DNA of 60,000 nt from Polytrichum commune (lineage: Eukaryota; Streptophyta; Polytrichopsida; Polytrichales; Polytrichaceae): contig OX485807.1 in NCBI GenBank assembly GCA_950295325.1, positions 13,669,001 to 13,729,000 on the forward strand, written 5' to 3'. A model generated the notes under the pieces. The model saw nothing but the letters and a program-made list of their open reading frames with translations, searched no databases and had not been told where the DNA came from. The translations under genes and the position numbers were made by a program. Positions 1 to 10,687 of the stretch are shown piece by piece. Position 1 is the first letter of the stretch, and each line of letters opens with the position of its first letter.

Positions 1-392
1 ATAATCATTTTGGGACAAGAAAAAAAATCCAGGAGATAAGACAATCATTTTGAAACGGAGGAAGTATGAAATATGTTAACATTCTACAATGTCCAAATAA
101 TCCATTTTGAACCGTGTTGGTAAATCTTTTTGATTGAGACATACAATGAACAGTTATAGCATGCTTAGACTAAAACATAACACTAAATATTGTAAAGAGT
201 GTAGTGAGAAACCAAGATTTTGTACCCTTTTTCATATCAAGAGTCCCAAGAGGTCATGCCCTAAGCCATGTTAAAGTGGCATGTTCATGAAGTGCAATTT
301 TTGATATGTTAAATAGCTTAATGTAATTTGAGATTTGGCTCAAATGCATCATAACTTGGATGAACTTGCATTGCATCCGAATATATACTTAA
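1..392. other. Intergenic, no feature recognised
   Basis: AT-rich sequence without a convincing open frame, RNA gene or repeat structure that I can recognise. It runs up to the TIR element that starts near 393. Confidence 0.5.
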
Positions 393-703
393 GGGCCGGT
401 TTAGACATAGACCAAGAGCTGTGACCATGAAAACCTATGGGCCCTTGAAAATCATCCAAAGGCCTTACCTTTGGGAAATAGAAATCCAAGTTTGCAATCG
501 ATGGGTCTTTAAGGTTTGTGTAAAGTAAAATCGGACAATGTTGAGGGACCGCAACAAATTTATATGAACAATCCAAATTAGTAGATAGTCCAGCCCACCA
601 TGGCAATATATTATTTATAAGAGGCAATGGCATTTTAAATGAACTAGTCAAATAATGTGTATATTACTATTTAAGGGCCCCGAGCTCTAGTGTAAAGTGG
701 CCC
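393..703. mobile_element. Small TIR element (MITE), PIF/Harbinger-like style
   Basis: The left end reads GGGCCGGTTTAGACATAG and the right end reads CTAGTGTAAAGTGGCCC, an imperfect inverted pair. Both ends sit in TTAA/TTA sequence. The same GGGCC...TTTACAC terminal style recurs at 16898, 22276 and 57692, where the termini and 3-bp target duplications are cleaner. About 311 bp, no coding capacity. A stretch near 672-680 (GGGCCCC) looks like a second, nested terminus. Decayed copy, so the borders are approximate. Confidence 0.5.
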
Positions 704-3467
704 TTAGTATATTAATCAACAATGTCACATATAAAGACTCTATATGTATATTTTCTCCTCCAAGAAGACTAGTACCAAGGATAGCCCTAAACTCATAATT
801 GTTTTAGGAAAGTGGATTCTAAGACTTGGTGAGGCTTAGGCTTCGTAGCATCTATGTAGACAATCATTTCAGACTGCATAATAATTCATTGTGTTGTCAC
901 CTTCCTCATGAATGAGTTTACCTAAACCTCACAAATTTGTAGCCCTTGGTGAGGGCTTGTAGAAACTATATGTATGAGTCATACACTGAGCCCCTTTGAC
1001 CTTTGAAGTGGACACTTAGTCCTCGCCCCAACACAACTTAGGGAACAAAGCAACATCAAGTAATAAAGGAAAGCAAACCTAATTTGGATACTTAACATGG
1101 TATTCGTGAAAACATCACATGGCACATAAAAATGTCCTATATGTCATTTTCTTGAAGGCCGGCTTGAATCGGTCTTTGGAGGCAACTTTTGCCAACAACA
1201 AAGTTTTTGCCAACTACAACTTTTTCCAAAGTTCAAGTGCATTTCACAAGCCTCGAAACTGAGTCGGCCTTGAAAAAAACCCATCACATGTGAATGTGGT
1301 GTTTTCACGAGTACTATGTTACTTATCTTAATTGAACACACATAATTGATGATGTGTTGTTTGGAGTGGGAGGGGGTGGGGCGGGGGGGGGGGATATATG
1401 ATCACTTAAGTAGAGAGTAAACCTTCAATTTGGTAATGGATAAGATATTCATACCAACTTTACATATTAAGGGGGAAATGGCTATGGCCTTAATTTGGTT
1501 ATGCTAACCATCATGGGTGTATAGAAATACCTTATTGTGTATAAATATGTACATTCCATTATGAATTTAAAAAAAAATACGGGTCATTTTTTGTGAGTAT
1601 TTTGTCTAAAACCCTAAAACACACGACAATTGGACTTAACATTCTCTCCATGTGGACCACTTCACTACCCACAGTCATGCACGTTCTACTGGACGTTCCC
1701 ATACACATTTACAAGAGCGTTCCCCACTGAATTGTTGTCCCACTTCACTACTATGACTCCGCAAAGTTAATTCGGACATCAAATGAGCCCAGGTGGATTT
1801 CTATAATTCCTCCAATCACTGTTTATAGTAGTAAAAGACATGTAGTGAAGTGGGTGTTGGAATAAAAGACATGTTTTGTTGTAGTGAAGTGTCGCCTCCC
1901 GCCCTTGTGATTGGTTGCTTTTAATCTTAGATTCGAGGGCACGAGAAGCTGCATTAACAAAAACCGATGATAAGATAGATGATTAGGAAGGCATTTGGGG
2001 ATGGGACAAAAACTATCCCACGTTCATTGCTCAATAAATTAAACAATGAAACATGTGTGAAACCTACTTAACTAAAACCTACTCGAAAATCTCTGGAGTT
2101 AGTTCTTATAGGTGCATTGGGATAGCCATACGCATCTGTTATAACCGAGGGAGTTGTACCCGATTTTTAGGAAAAACTTTGGTTATTTGGTAAAGTCATG
2201 TGGGAAGGGGCATTAGCCTATGAGGTGTAATCCTTGACCCCGGTAGCTTTGATACAAGTTGAGTGAGATGTTTGGGATAAGGTGAAGGCTTGCCTCTTAC
2301 TATGGCCCAACCCCAATCCTGATGTGTTTTTTGTGTCTAATATATATATATATGTATGTATGTATGTATGTATATTCTATGAGTGGTCAAAGTTGGGCAC
2401 AACACCTTTAGTAGGATAGCCAATAATTTACAATTTGACAAATAAGATTCATTATTTATTATTTATTAAAATTTCCCCCTTGCAAACACCATTACATGTT
2501 ATGCTTATGTATTGACATGTAATGCTACTAACATAGTGTCTACACCTTGCAAAGGTTTTTGGATGTGGCCACGGTTGTTTTATGAGTATACATTCAATTC
2601 CCTCCATCCTCCTTCCAAGACCATGGTTCTTCTTCTTCTTAGAGACAACTTATGACCAAAACAATTAACTCAAAATAATTGATATTTCATTTTTTGAATA
2701 CATTCATACTACTACAAGCAACCAATAAATCCAACTTTTGTGATAAAATGGAGTTTCAATTGATAATTGGGGAGAATACATATTATGGATTTGGAATGAT
2801 GAACGTGCATGCATTTATTTTCTAAACCAAGAGTAAGCTACTAATATACATTTGTTATGTAGTTTTTTTTTTTTTTGGCCAAAGTCAAGCGCCTCCTATT
2901 CATTTCACAAAAGTGGACTTCTAACAAAGTGACGTTTTGAGCAACTTTAAGGGATATGCTATTATATGACACTTTGTATCGTTCAATTCCTAAACGCATT
3001 TGGGGACATGCAATACGATCCCAAGTTACATGCAAACCTTCATTTTATAAAGGTGATATATCCAAAATGGCACATATTTTGGTCAAAAGCTACAGTTGGC
3101 AATGAGCATTCTCTCCTCATACATTGGAAAAAATATTCAATGAGTGGTTCAAGGATTTTCTTTAGTTGGGAAGGGTTACATTGTGTGATAAGGTCATGTT
3201 CCTAGACTAGCACTAATAAGGAGGTCAACAAATTGTGTAGAGTCACCTTATTAAACCAATGGCGGTGTAGGTTGGGTTATTTTTTGAGGTTTCATATTTC
3301 ATAATATTGGTCTTGGCCAATCGAGTTGAAATTTTGTATGATTCCAACAATTGGCATTTGAAAAACATCCATAATTGGAGATTTTCCTAAAATGACATTT
3401 CCATTGTCCATCCATTTAGTTGAAGTCATGGGCATATTGAAGGGCAACGTTTAGGTTAAAGGCATTG
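704..3467. other. Intergenic, repeats only
   Basis: No gene recognised. It holds a G-rich tract near 1368-1392, one copy of a dispersed repeat family near 1408-1520 (see the 49455 entry), short nested inverted copies of CACTTCACTAC / GTAGTGAAGTG at about 1658, 1739, 1843 and 1882, and a (TA)n(TGTA)n microsatellite at 2339-2374. Small open frames here show no family resemblance and no codon-like pattern. Confidence 0.5.
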
Positions 3468-3472
3468 CCAAC

Positions 3473-3660
3473 TGTAACATGGGCCATTTTTGGCACATGT
3501 TGACTAGAACTAAGATAACGGTAGTCTAGATTGAATTTAAAGTATAAGGATAGAGTTCATTACATTTGCTAATAATGAACATGCTTTTAATTTAGTTAAA
3601 CTTACGACAACCATGCATGGTGGGGAGGTATATAAAGGCGGACATTAAGTTCTCCAATAC
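3473..3660 (+). repeat. 5' LTR of the gypsy element, truncated at its 3' side
   Basis: It starts with TGTAAC and aligns to the 3' LTR through GGTATATAA, a likely TATA box at 3627-3635. Beyond that the two LTRs diverge: the last 100 bp of the 3' LTR have no counterpart here. A GC-rich segment with a GGTGTCAGATCC stretch near 3668-3680 follows, which may be a degenerate primer-binding site (compare the initiator Met tRNA type GGTATCAGAGC). So the R/U5 part appears deleted or replaced. Confidence 0.75.
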
Positions 3661-3689
3661 GAACTATGGGGGGTGTCAGATCCGGGCAG

Positions 3690-4870
3690 GGGCAGCCTCC
3701 AAGAATTTTTTTGAACCCGACCGAAAACTGCTGCCCGCCCCGCCCAACTTCGAAAAAAATATTGCCCTTGCATTCTTGAAGGCCGCTTGACTACAAATCC
3801 CATGTTGAGTGCACTTCGCCTTCAAGGTCTAAAATCCAATATATATGTGCACTTCTAATTAACAAATAAGCAATTCATTAGGATTTCATTCCGGAAATGA
3901 AGCCATCAATGAAGCATGTAATTAACTTGGAGGTCAAATAAAATTACAAAATCCTCATTAAGATTGAGGTTATAATTTTTATGACTTTCCATTTGAAATT
4001 GTCTTTGTCATTCTAAAATGACACTTGAATTTAGTGTGCTGATTTAGTATGTATATTTTATAATATTTTAGTAACGCCGCCTACTTTTACAAGTATTCGT
4101 ACACAATTGCCCTAAGAAGTTTAATTCCACTATTGACAAAGTGGAAAAAAACTTTTAGATCCTCAGCAGAAAGATTGTGGGCAATATGTAGAGATGGAAA
4201 GAAAATCAAAATTATATGTTTTGGATTATCTTGTTCAAATCGTAGAGGCTAAGATAGGCAAGGCATTTGACTTTGTATTTGATTCTTTGAACTTTGGTAG
4301 GATTAAAGTAAGCCGATTTTTTCATCTTTGAAACCCACTACATACATTTTTTTGTGAAGATTCCAAGGTTTTCGGTCATTGTTTACTTATTGATTCATAT
4401 TCCGAAAGCCTAGCCAAGTATGTAAGTGCTTATGTAAAAGGTAAAAGCAAAAAAACAACCCTTTCAGACTAGCGCTTGCATTTTAATGGAAAAAGGGTAA
4501 AGGCCACAATAGATTATTGTCAAGATTTTAATTATGACATGAGGGTAAACACACTTATGTAGATTCTTTTGGATTGACAAGGAAAATCATATGGCAAGTG
4601 TATAATGATCCACCTCAACCTAGACTCTTGAATTCTATTTTGACGAATGGTCAAACTATGTAATTTTCATGGAAAGTATGTAAAATAGATGGGCATATTT
4701 TAGTATATACCGCTGCTAGTCATTGTTATTTGAGTTCATCATATGTCAAACGCATTGGTTTGCATGTGAAAATAATAATGGTAAAGAGGTATTTGGAATG
4801 AATTGGAAGTTCAAATGAAGGGGACCGTCAATGTGCATGTGAAAATTTGACAATACTAATCTCAAGTATT
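3690..4870 (+). pseudogene. Degenerate gag / protease upstream part of the gypsy element
   Basis: By position this stretch must hold gag and the start of the protease. I can see no long open frame and no intact CCHC zinc knuckle. It is AT-rich and full of stops, so it is recorded as the remnant of gag rather than as a gene. Confidence 0.5.
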
Positions 4871-4874
4871 TTCT

Positions 4875-5753
4875 TTGGTTATCAAATTAAGTGATGGCTT
4901 TTACTTGATTTTGGGAGATAATTGGTTGAATAAGCATAGAGCCCACATTGATTATGATTTTAAAGCTTGTATATTGCATAAAGGCAATAATAAAATTACA
5001 ATTCAAAATGTGGTAACAAGCACGAAGAAGTCCATGCCTCAAGGCAACATGTTATCAACTTTGCAATTTAAGAGAGCAATAAATAAAGGTTGTACACCTT
5101 TACTCATTCATTTGAAAAAGATACACAATAAAGAATCATACTCAATGTTGGAAAATAACCTTGTAGGGCATTCAATAAAGAGAGAGATGGCCCATACTAT
5201 ACCATTAGAACAAGGTCATAAATCACCTTTTAGACTTATTTATAGACTCAATCCTTTGGAGATTGAAGAAGCCAAAAGAAAAATTACAAAATATATCCAC
5301 ATAAGGTGGATGGAACCAAGTTCCTCACCTTATGAATCACCAATCTTATTTGTTAAAAAGAAAAATGGTGGGCTGAGAACGGTGATAGCTTATAGAAATT
5401 TGAATAAACTAACCATAAAGAAGTGACATCCATTGCCAAAAATTGACGATCTATTTGATCAATTGATTGGATCTCGTGTGTTTAGTTCATTACGTTTGGC
5501 TCAAAGTTATCATCAAATTCGAATATTAGAGGAAGATGTATGTAAGACTGCATTTAGAGTACTTTTTGGCCATTATCAATCCAAAGTTTGGAGTTTTGGA
5601 TTGACTAATGCAAATGTAACTTTTCAAGGGATAATGAATAGAAATTTTCAACAAAATTTGGCAAAGTTGGTTTTGGTATATCTTGATGACATTTTGGTGT
5701 TTTCAAATACACAAGTAGAAACCTTGAACATTTACGCAAAGTATTCAATATAG
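4875..5753 (+). pseudogene. gypsy protease end and reverse transcriptase
   Basis: The frame at 4875 opens with a retropepsin C-terminal style segment (LILGDNWLNKHRA), then a linker, then the RT fingers (SSPYESPILFVKKKNGG). A TGA at 5424-5426 breaks the frame just where KKxxYPLPxID is expected, and RT continues in the next open stretch from 5433 (LPKIDDLFDQLIGSRVFSSL, then FGLTNANVTFQ). The catalytic box VYLDDILV is intact at about 5676-5700. The frame stops again at 5751. Conserved residues in the fingers (SRVFSSLRLAQSYHQI for the usual SxLDLxxGYHQI) are altered, including loss of the first catalytic Asp position, so the enzyme is dead. Confidence 0.9.
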
Positions 5754-5759
5754 TACACT

Positions 5760-6480
5760 AGTTAAATTAAATGCTAAGTTGACTAAATGTCATTTTGCAA
5801 AGACAAAGTTAGAATACCTTGGCTATGTGGTGGGTAAGGATGGAATTAAAATTGACCATCGAAAAATTGATATCGTGACTAGACGGGCAAGGTCCAACGA
5901 TGAAAGTCAATTGTGTTCATTCTTGGATGTTAGTAATTATTTCTATCGATTTATTTAAGGTTATTCAACCTTAGTCGTTTCTTTGACTCGTTTAACAGTA
6001 AAAGATATGAAGTACATTTGGACTGATCAATGTCTAGAGTCTTTTGAAGGGGTTAGGTATGTATTAGCTCACGCGTCCACTCTAAGTTTACCAACATTTG
6101 GTGAAAGATTTAAAGTCATATGTGATGTTTCCTTGTTGGGTATAGGGGCAATTAATTTATGGAAAGGTAGACCAATTGCGCTTGAAAGCTGCAAACTTAC
6201 ACATACCGAAAGAAATTATACCACATGTGAACAATAATTAATAACCGTTGTGCATGCCTTATGAACATGGCGTTGTTATTTGCAAGGTTCATAATGTGTA
6301 GTGATTATAGATCACAATCCATTAACCTATCTAAAGTCACAACATAATTTGTCAAGGCATTAGGCTTGGTGGTTAGAGTATTTGGAGCAAACTTTCATTA
6401 TCGATGGGAGAAACAATGTCGCCGATTTATTAAGCATGAACCCATTAGATGAAAAACGGGTCAGGTTAGCAACACTGACA
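5760..6480 (+). pseudogene. gypsy RT thumb and RNase H
   Basis: Translation shows the RT thumb signature KCHFAKTKLEYLGYVV near 5785-5830, followed by a broken connection region and an RNase H segment around 6000-6237 (TWTD-like start, VICDVSLLGIGA, ALESCKLTHTERNYTTCEQ). The first catalytic Asp (in CDVS) is visible. The frame is interrupted near 5958 and 6238. A further open piece at 6382-6588 corresponds to the tail of RNase H (FIIDGRNNVADLLS, with the final Asp). Confidence 0.85.
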
Positions 6481-6626
6481 AAAAGCGTTTCAAGTCATAG
6501 CTTCCAACCAGTGGTGGCCGACATTGGGAGGAATGCTTCCATGAAGATGACTAACACTAGAAAAAAATCCCCCTGGGTTCGACCATGATTTTTTTTAATA
6601 AGATCATTGCATGATATGCTTTAGAC

Positions 6627-7600
6627 ATGTGGTTTAAGGACCCAGTTAGTTTAGCAAAATTGGTCTTCAAAGATGTCATTTGGTGGTGCCAAGATGCAAT
6701 TGCGGTACATGTTGTGGGTTTTCTTGGTAAAGATATATCCTTTGAATGTCAGAATATTTTTTATAGTGGACATATGGGTATTACAAAGATCTTGAAACAA
6801 GTTGAGACCAATTTTGGGTGGCCAAAATTGAGGAATGATGTCAAGACTTATGTGAATATATGTGACGTAGTAAAACCTCTACTACAAGGATGGCATGATT
6901 ATTCGAACCCTTAGAAATTCCTGAAGGGAAGTGAGAATGTGTTAGCCTTTATTTTATCACTGGACTAACTCCCACAAAAAATGGCATGATGCAATATTGG
7001 TGTGTGTGGATAAATTGAGCAAGATGGCTCATTTTATAGCCACAGTGACCACAAATACTGCAGAAGAAACATCGAGATTATTCATGGACTTTGTGTATAA
7101 GCATCATGGTCTTCGTAGAAAACTAGTTAGTGATCGAGATACTCGATTTACTAGTCGGTTTTGGGTTGCACTTGTAATGTTTTGGACAAAAAACAAACTA
7201 TGTCTACAATTTCTCATTCTCAAACAAATGGGCAAATGGAGAGAGTTAATAGGGTTCTAGAAAATATCCTAAGGCATTATGTTAGTCCAACTCAAGATGA
7301 TTGAGATATTTATTAATCCTTGATTGAGTTTGCATATAACAATGCTTGGCAATAATCAATTCAAACCACTCATTTTATGATGAATCATGGTCAGCATCCC
7401 TTGACATCTTTGAATATCGGGATCAACATGTGTCATGTCTCTGTCGCAAAGGACTTAGTCCAATCCATATCTAGTATTATGGAAGAGGCTAAGAAGCATT
7501 TGCTAACAACACAAAATAAACATAAATCCTATGTTGATATAAGAGACGTGAAATCTCTTTTGATGTTGGAACCCATGTGTTGTTGAGTACATCTAACATT
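6627..7600 (+). pseudogene. gypsy integrase
   Basis: It contains the N-terminal zinc-finger remnant (SGHMGITKILKQV ... KTYVNICDVV) near 6765-6870. The catalytic core follows: VCVDKLSKMAHFI with the first Asp at about 7009, then SDRDTRFTSRFW with the second Asp near 7132-7140. The Glu region (QMGKWRELI in one frame, QTNGQMERVNRVLE in another) lies near 7220-7262. At least two frameshifts and several stops separate the pieces. The order zinc finger, D, D, E is standard for retroviral-type integrase. Confidence 0.88.
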
Positions 7601-7980
7601 AAGTTAAAGATGTCAGAAGCAAAGAAGTTGCTACCTAAATGGATTGGTCTTTTTAAGGTATTAGAAAGGGTGGGCAAAATGGCTTACAAATTAGAATTGC
7701 CAAAAACATTGAAAATACATGATGTATTTTATATTTCACTTCTAAAGCCATATAAAACTTCTGGCAAAATACAACCTCCGCCACCACCAATCCTAGAAGA
7801 TGATGAATTGATGTTTGATGTTGAACGCATTCTTACACATGAGGTAAGAGGTAGTCGTATAATGCCTCAAAAAATTTACCTCGTTAAATGGCTTGGATAT
7901 GGACTTGAACATAATTATTGGGAGCCATAAAAGAATTTGAGTTCATAAGTGCTCAAAGAATATTGGGATAGTGTGGCATG
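7577..7980 (+). pseudogene. gypsy integrase C-terminus with chromodomain
   Basis: The frame from 7577 reads the GPY-like region (LPKWIGLFKVLERVGKMAYKLELP), the linker DVFYISLLKPYK, then a proline stretch and a chromodomain (FDVERILTHEVRG ... IYLVKWLGYGLEHNYWEP). The aromatic-cage positions (Y in IYLVKW, W, and Y/W in NYWEP) are present. The frame stops at 7930 just after WEP, and chromodomain-like sequence (NLSS, VLKEYW) goes on past the stop. Chromodomains in this position target integration to marked chromatin in chromoviruses. Confidence 0.88.
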
Positions 7981-8074
7981 TTCTCATGAACGGTTAACAC
8001 AAAATAAAGGTGGTGAGAGTGTTAGTATGTCCAATAAGATCAATAGAAGAAGCAATCATACTCTAAAGCGAGCC

Positions 8075-8084
8075 GAAAGAGGAG
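8075..8084 (+). other. Polypurine tract of the gypsy element
   Basis: GAAAGAGGAG lies directly against the 3' LTR start at 8085, the position expected for the plus-strand primer. Confidence 0.8.
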
Positions 8085-8346
8085 TATAACACGGGTCATT
8101 ATTGGTACATGTTGACTAGAACTAAGATAATGATAGTCTAGAACGAGTTTAAAGTAAAATCATAGAGTTCATTGTATTTGCTAATAATAAACATTGTTTT
8201 ATTTTAGTTAACTTAAGACAACCGGGCATGGCGGGGAGGTATATAATTAGGGTTATTGCATAAGAGTAAGGGTTCTTTTATCTTATCTTGTGATTGAGTG
8301 GTTCATGCCAAAGAAATTTCCAACAAATAATTAAAATTTTGTTACA
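8085..8346 (+). repeat. 3' LTR of the gypsy element
   Basis: Starts TATAAC (TG changed to TA relative to the 5' LTR) and ends GTTACA. It contains GGTATATAA at 8238-8246 as the likely promoter TATA box. 262 bp long, it serves as the reference copy because the 5' LTR lacks the last 100 bp. Confidence 0.88.
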
Positions 8347-8351
8347 CCAAC

Positions 8352-10648
8352 ATTCAGTCGCTTCACATTATATTTATTTATTTATTTACTAATAGTAGTA
8401 TGTTATAGTGAAGCAGTATTGAGGTAAACAAAAGATTCCCCATAATGTTTTCAATATTCATTGATTTGATGGAGAAGTTGTCATTTTTCCACTTTCCAAA
8501 AAAGTTGCCAATGATGCCTATTTTACAATACCTTCTATAAAATTGTCATAATTCACCTAAGTATGATACGTGAACAACCAAAAAAAATTTGTGAATTTCA
8601 AAGACTACGAAAAAGTCACATCCTTACATTTGAGCTCAAGTAACATGTGTGGAATGCTTTTAAGAATAGCATAAATCTAAGTTAGAGTTCACCCATTCTC
8701 ACCCCAAAACATCCAAGTGCAGTTAGGGGCTTACCCTTGATTGCATGAGAAGCTGCCTTGGGGCGTTTTATTGCTCAAACTTGAATTCCTCCTTGAGGCG
8801 ATTTCATTGTTTTTGAGCTCAACTACTGAAATGAGGTATTAGAAATGCACTTCCTATTCCACTTGTTACATGCATTGGAAATATCCAAAATTGGGTCAAA
8901 GGTCTTATTGTGACCCGGAGTAACTTAGTGGTCATGTGGAAGGTTAGGCCCCAAATGGGCATCATTTCTTGATTTCCCATTGGTTTGTGTTGGTCCTCCC
9001 GAGCTGGTTGTATTTTGGTTCCATTCTCGCAATAAAAATTTCAATATGTGCCAAATAAAATTCCAAAATTAAGCTTTTTATTGCATGAGCAATATTTGTG
9101 GGTCCAATAAATAAATCACTCTACGTGGCATGTTCTCCTATTCAATTTTTCATGCCAAGATACTACAACTAAGTTTGACGTTGACTTTATACTTTTATGC
9201 ACGTGTCAAATAGTTTATGAGTTTTGGTGACTTTTGGGATTCTTGTTGGACTCACCATTATAAATAAATGTGACACACTCGATTGAAGCACTTTTGTTGT
9301 TGTGAAATTTATGTGTTTTTAAAGATAAGTTAGTGATATTCTTAGCTTGCAAATTTTAAAATAATAATAAAGAGAGAAAGAAATGGTCATTAAGGAGTGC
9401 TAAAATTGAATACATGTGGGAGATATGGTTGAGAGGTCAATGCCATACTTAAATGTAGCCAATTTTCAAAATGAAATTTAAAGATGAAATATACAGTAAC
9501 AAAGTATATATTCATTGGGTGAAAGTGCCACATATGTTCTTTTAATGTCTCCTTTCGATGGAGGATAAAATAACCGTATAATAAGTGGACTCATGTAGGT
9601 AGGTATGGCATTCAATGTGTAGATTGCCATGCATGGATATATGCAAACATCTTCATCACTCCACATAGTTACTAACTCAATTAGCTCAGTCAGTTTTTAA
9701 ATGGACAACTTATCGCGAAATTGTGATCGTCAGAATACACAAAAATATAATTGTGTGCTTTCTTTATTCCATGTTTCATGCTTCCAGGTTTTCCTATGGA
9801 TGAAATCGCCAAAGAGACTCCCCAAAATCATAGAAACTGGATGAAAATGCCAAAATTGGATGATAATGTATCATAATCTGTATGCTGCTTCACCATTCTA
9901 ATGAGAGAGAATTATATATATATAAACATGAATCAGTCGGCCATATATATTTGACATAAACCAGTGGCCTAGGTAGACCTTCAAGTTCACGAGGTAGTAA
10001 TAACAACATTGAGATTCACCAGCCTATTTATGAGGCATGCCATTATAACCCGGTTTCCGTAAGTTAAAAAAATTGCCGATCTTTATTGCAAGACTTTTGA
10101 GTATTTTCGGAACACGAGATGGAAGAAAGTAATTGTATGTCGTGAATGCTGTTTGTAATGGTGTGTGTGTGGGGGGGGGGGGGTGGGGGGGGGGGGGCTG
10201 CACCGGCTAAATGCCAAGGGCTGTTTTGCCTATGTGACCAAGGGCCGGGAGGAACAATTAATTTAGGATTTCCGGTGGTCATGGTCAGTAGTCCTTTGTA
10301 AAAGGGTGTTCATGAATGTAAGTGTAAAGTGGACTTAGGCTCGACAGAAAGTTTTATTATAAATTTAAAAAAAATAAAAAATTATGTGCTAAATATAAGA
10401 TGTATTAGAATTACATAACCCTGCAAACAACATATCATATACATTTTTTGACATGGTCATCATACAATTGCGTTGTTAAAATTTATTTGACCACCAAACA
10501 ATGTTTATTTATGGACATCTAGAGTTCAGGCATGTACTATGGGCCTCTGCCATCCACTTTCATTCAGCTGACCGTAGTGGACTTCGGTTCACATGTGAGC
10601 TTACAATAATGCTCAAGGTGAAGCATCCTACATTCATCCCATAATAGC

Positions 10649-10687
<39 letters not shown>

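Larger units (their letters stand above)
3468..8351 (+). mobile_element. Ty3/gypsy chromovirus, decayed, with both LTRs and target duplication
   Basis: A complete LTR-retrotransposon insertion. The element runs from TGTAAC at 3473 to GTTACA at 8346, so its ends are perfect 6-bp inverted repeats. It is flanked by a perfect 5-bp target duplication CCAAC (3468-3472 and 8347-8351). Order inside: 5' LTR, degenerate gag, protease, reverse transcriptase, RNase H, integrase, chromodomain, polypurine tract, 3' LTR. The order RT-RH-INT and the chromodomain place it in the chromovirus branch of Ty3/gypsy. Many stops and frameshifts, and LTRs differing by eye at roughly one base in seven, show an old, inactive copy. 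Confidence 0.93.

Noticed and set aside
10064-10282. Proline-rich minus-strand open frame
   Set aside because: The poly-Pro stretch is just the G-tract at 10170-10198 read on the other strand.
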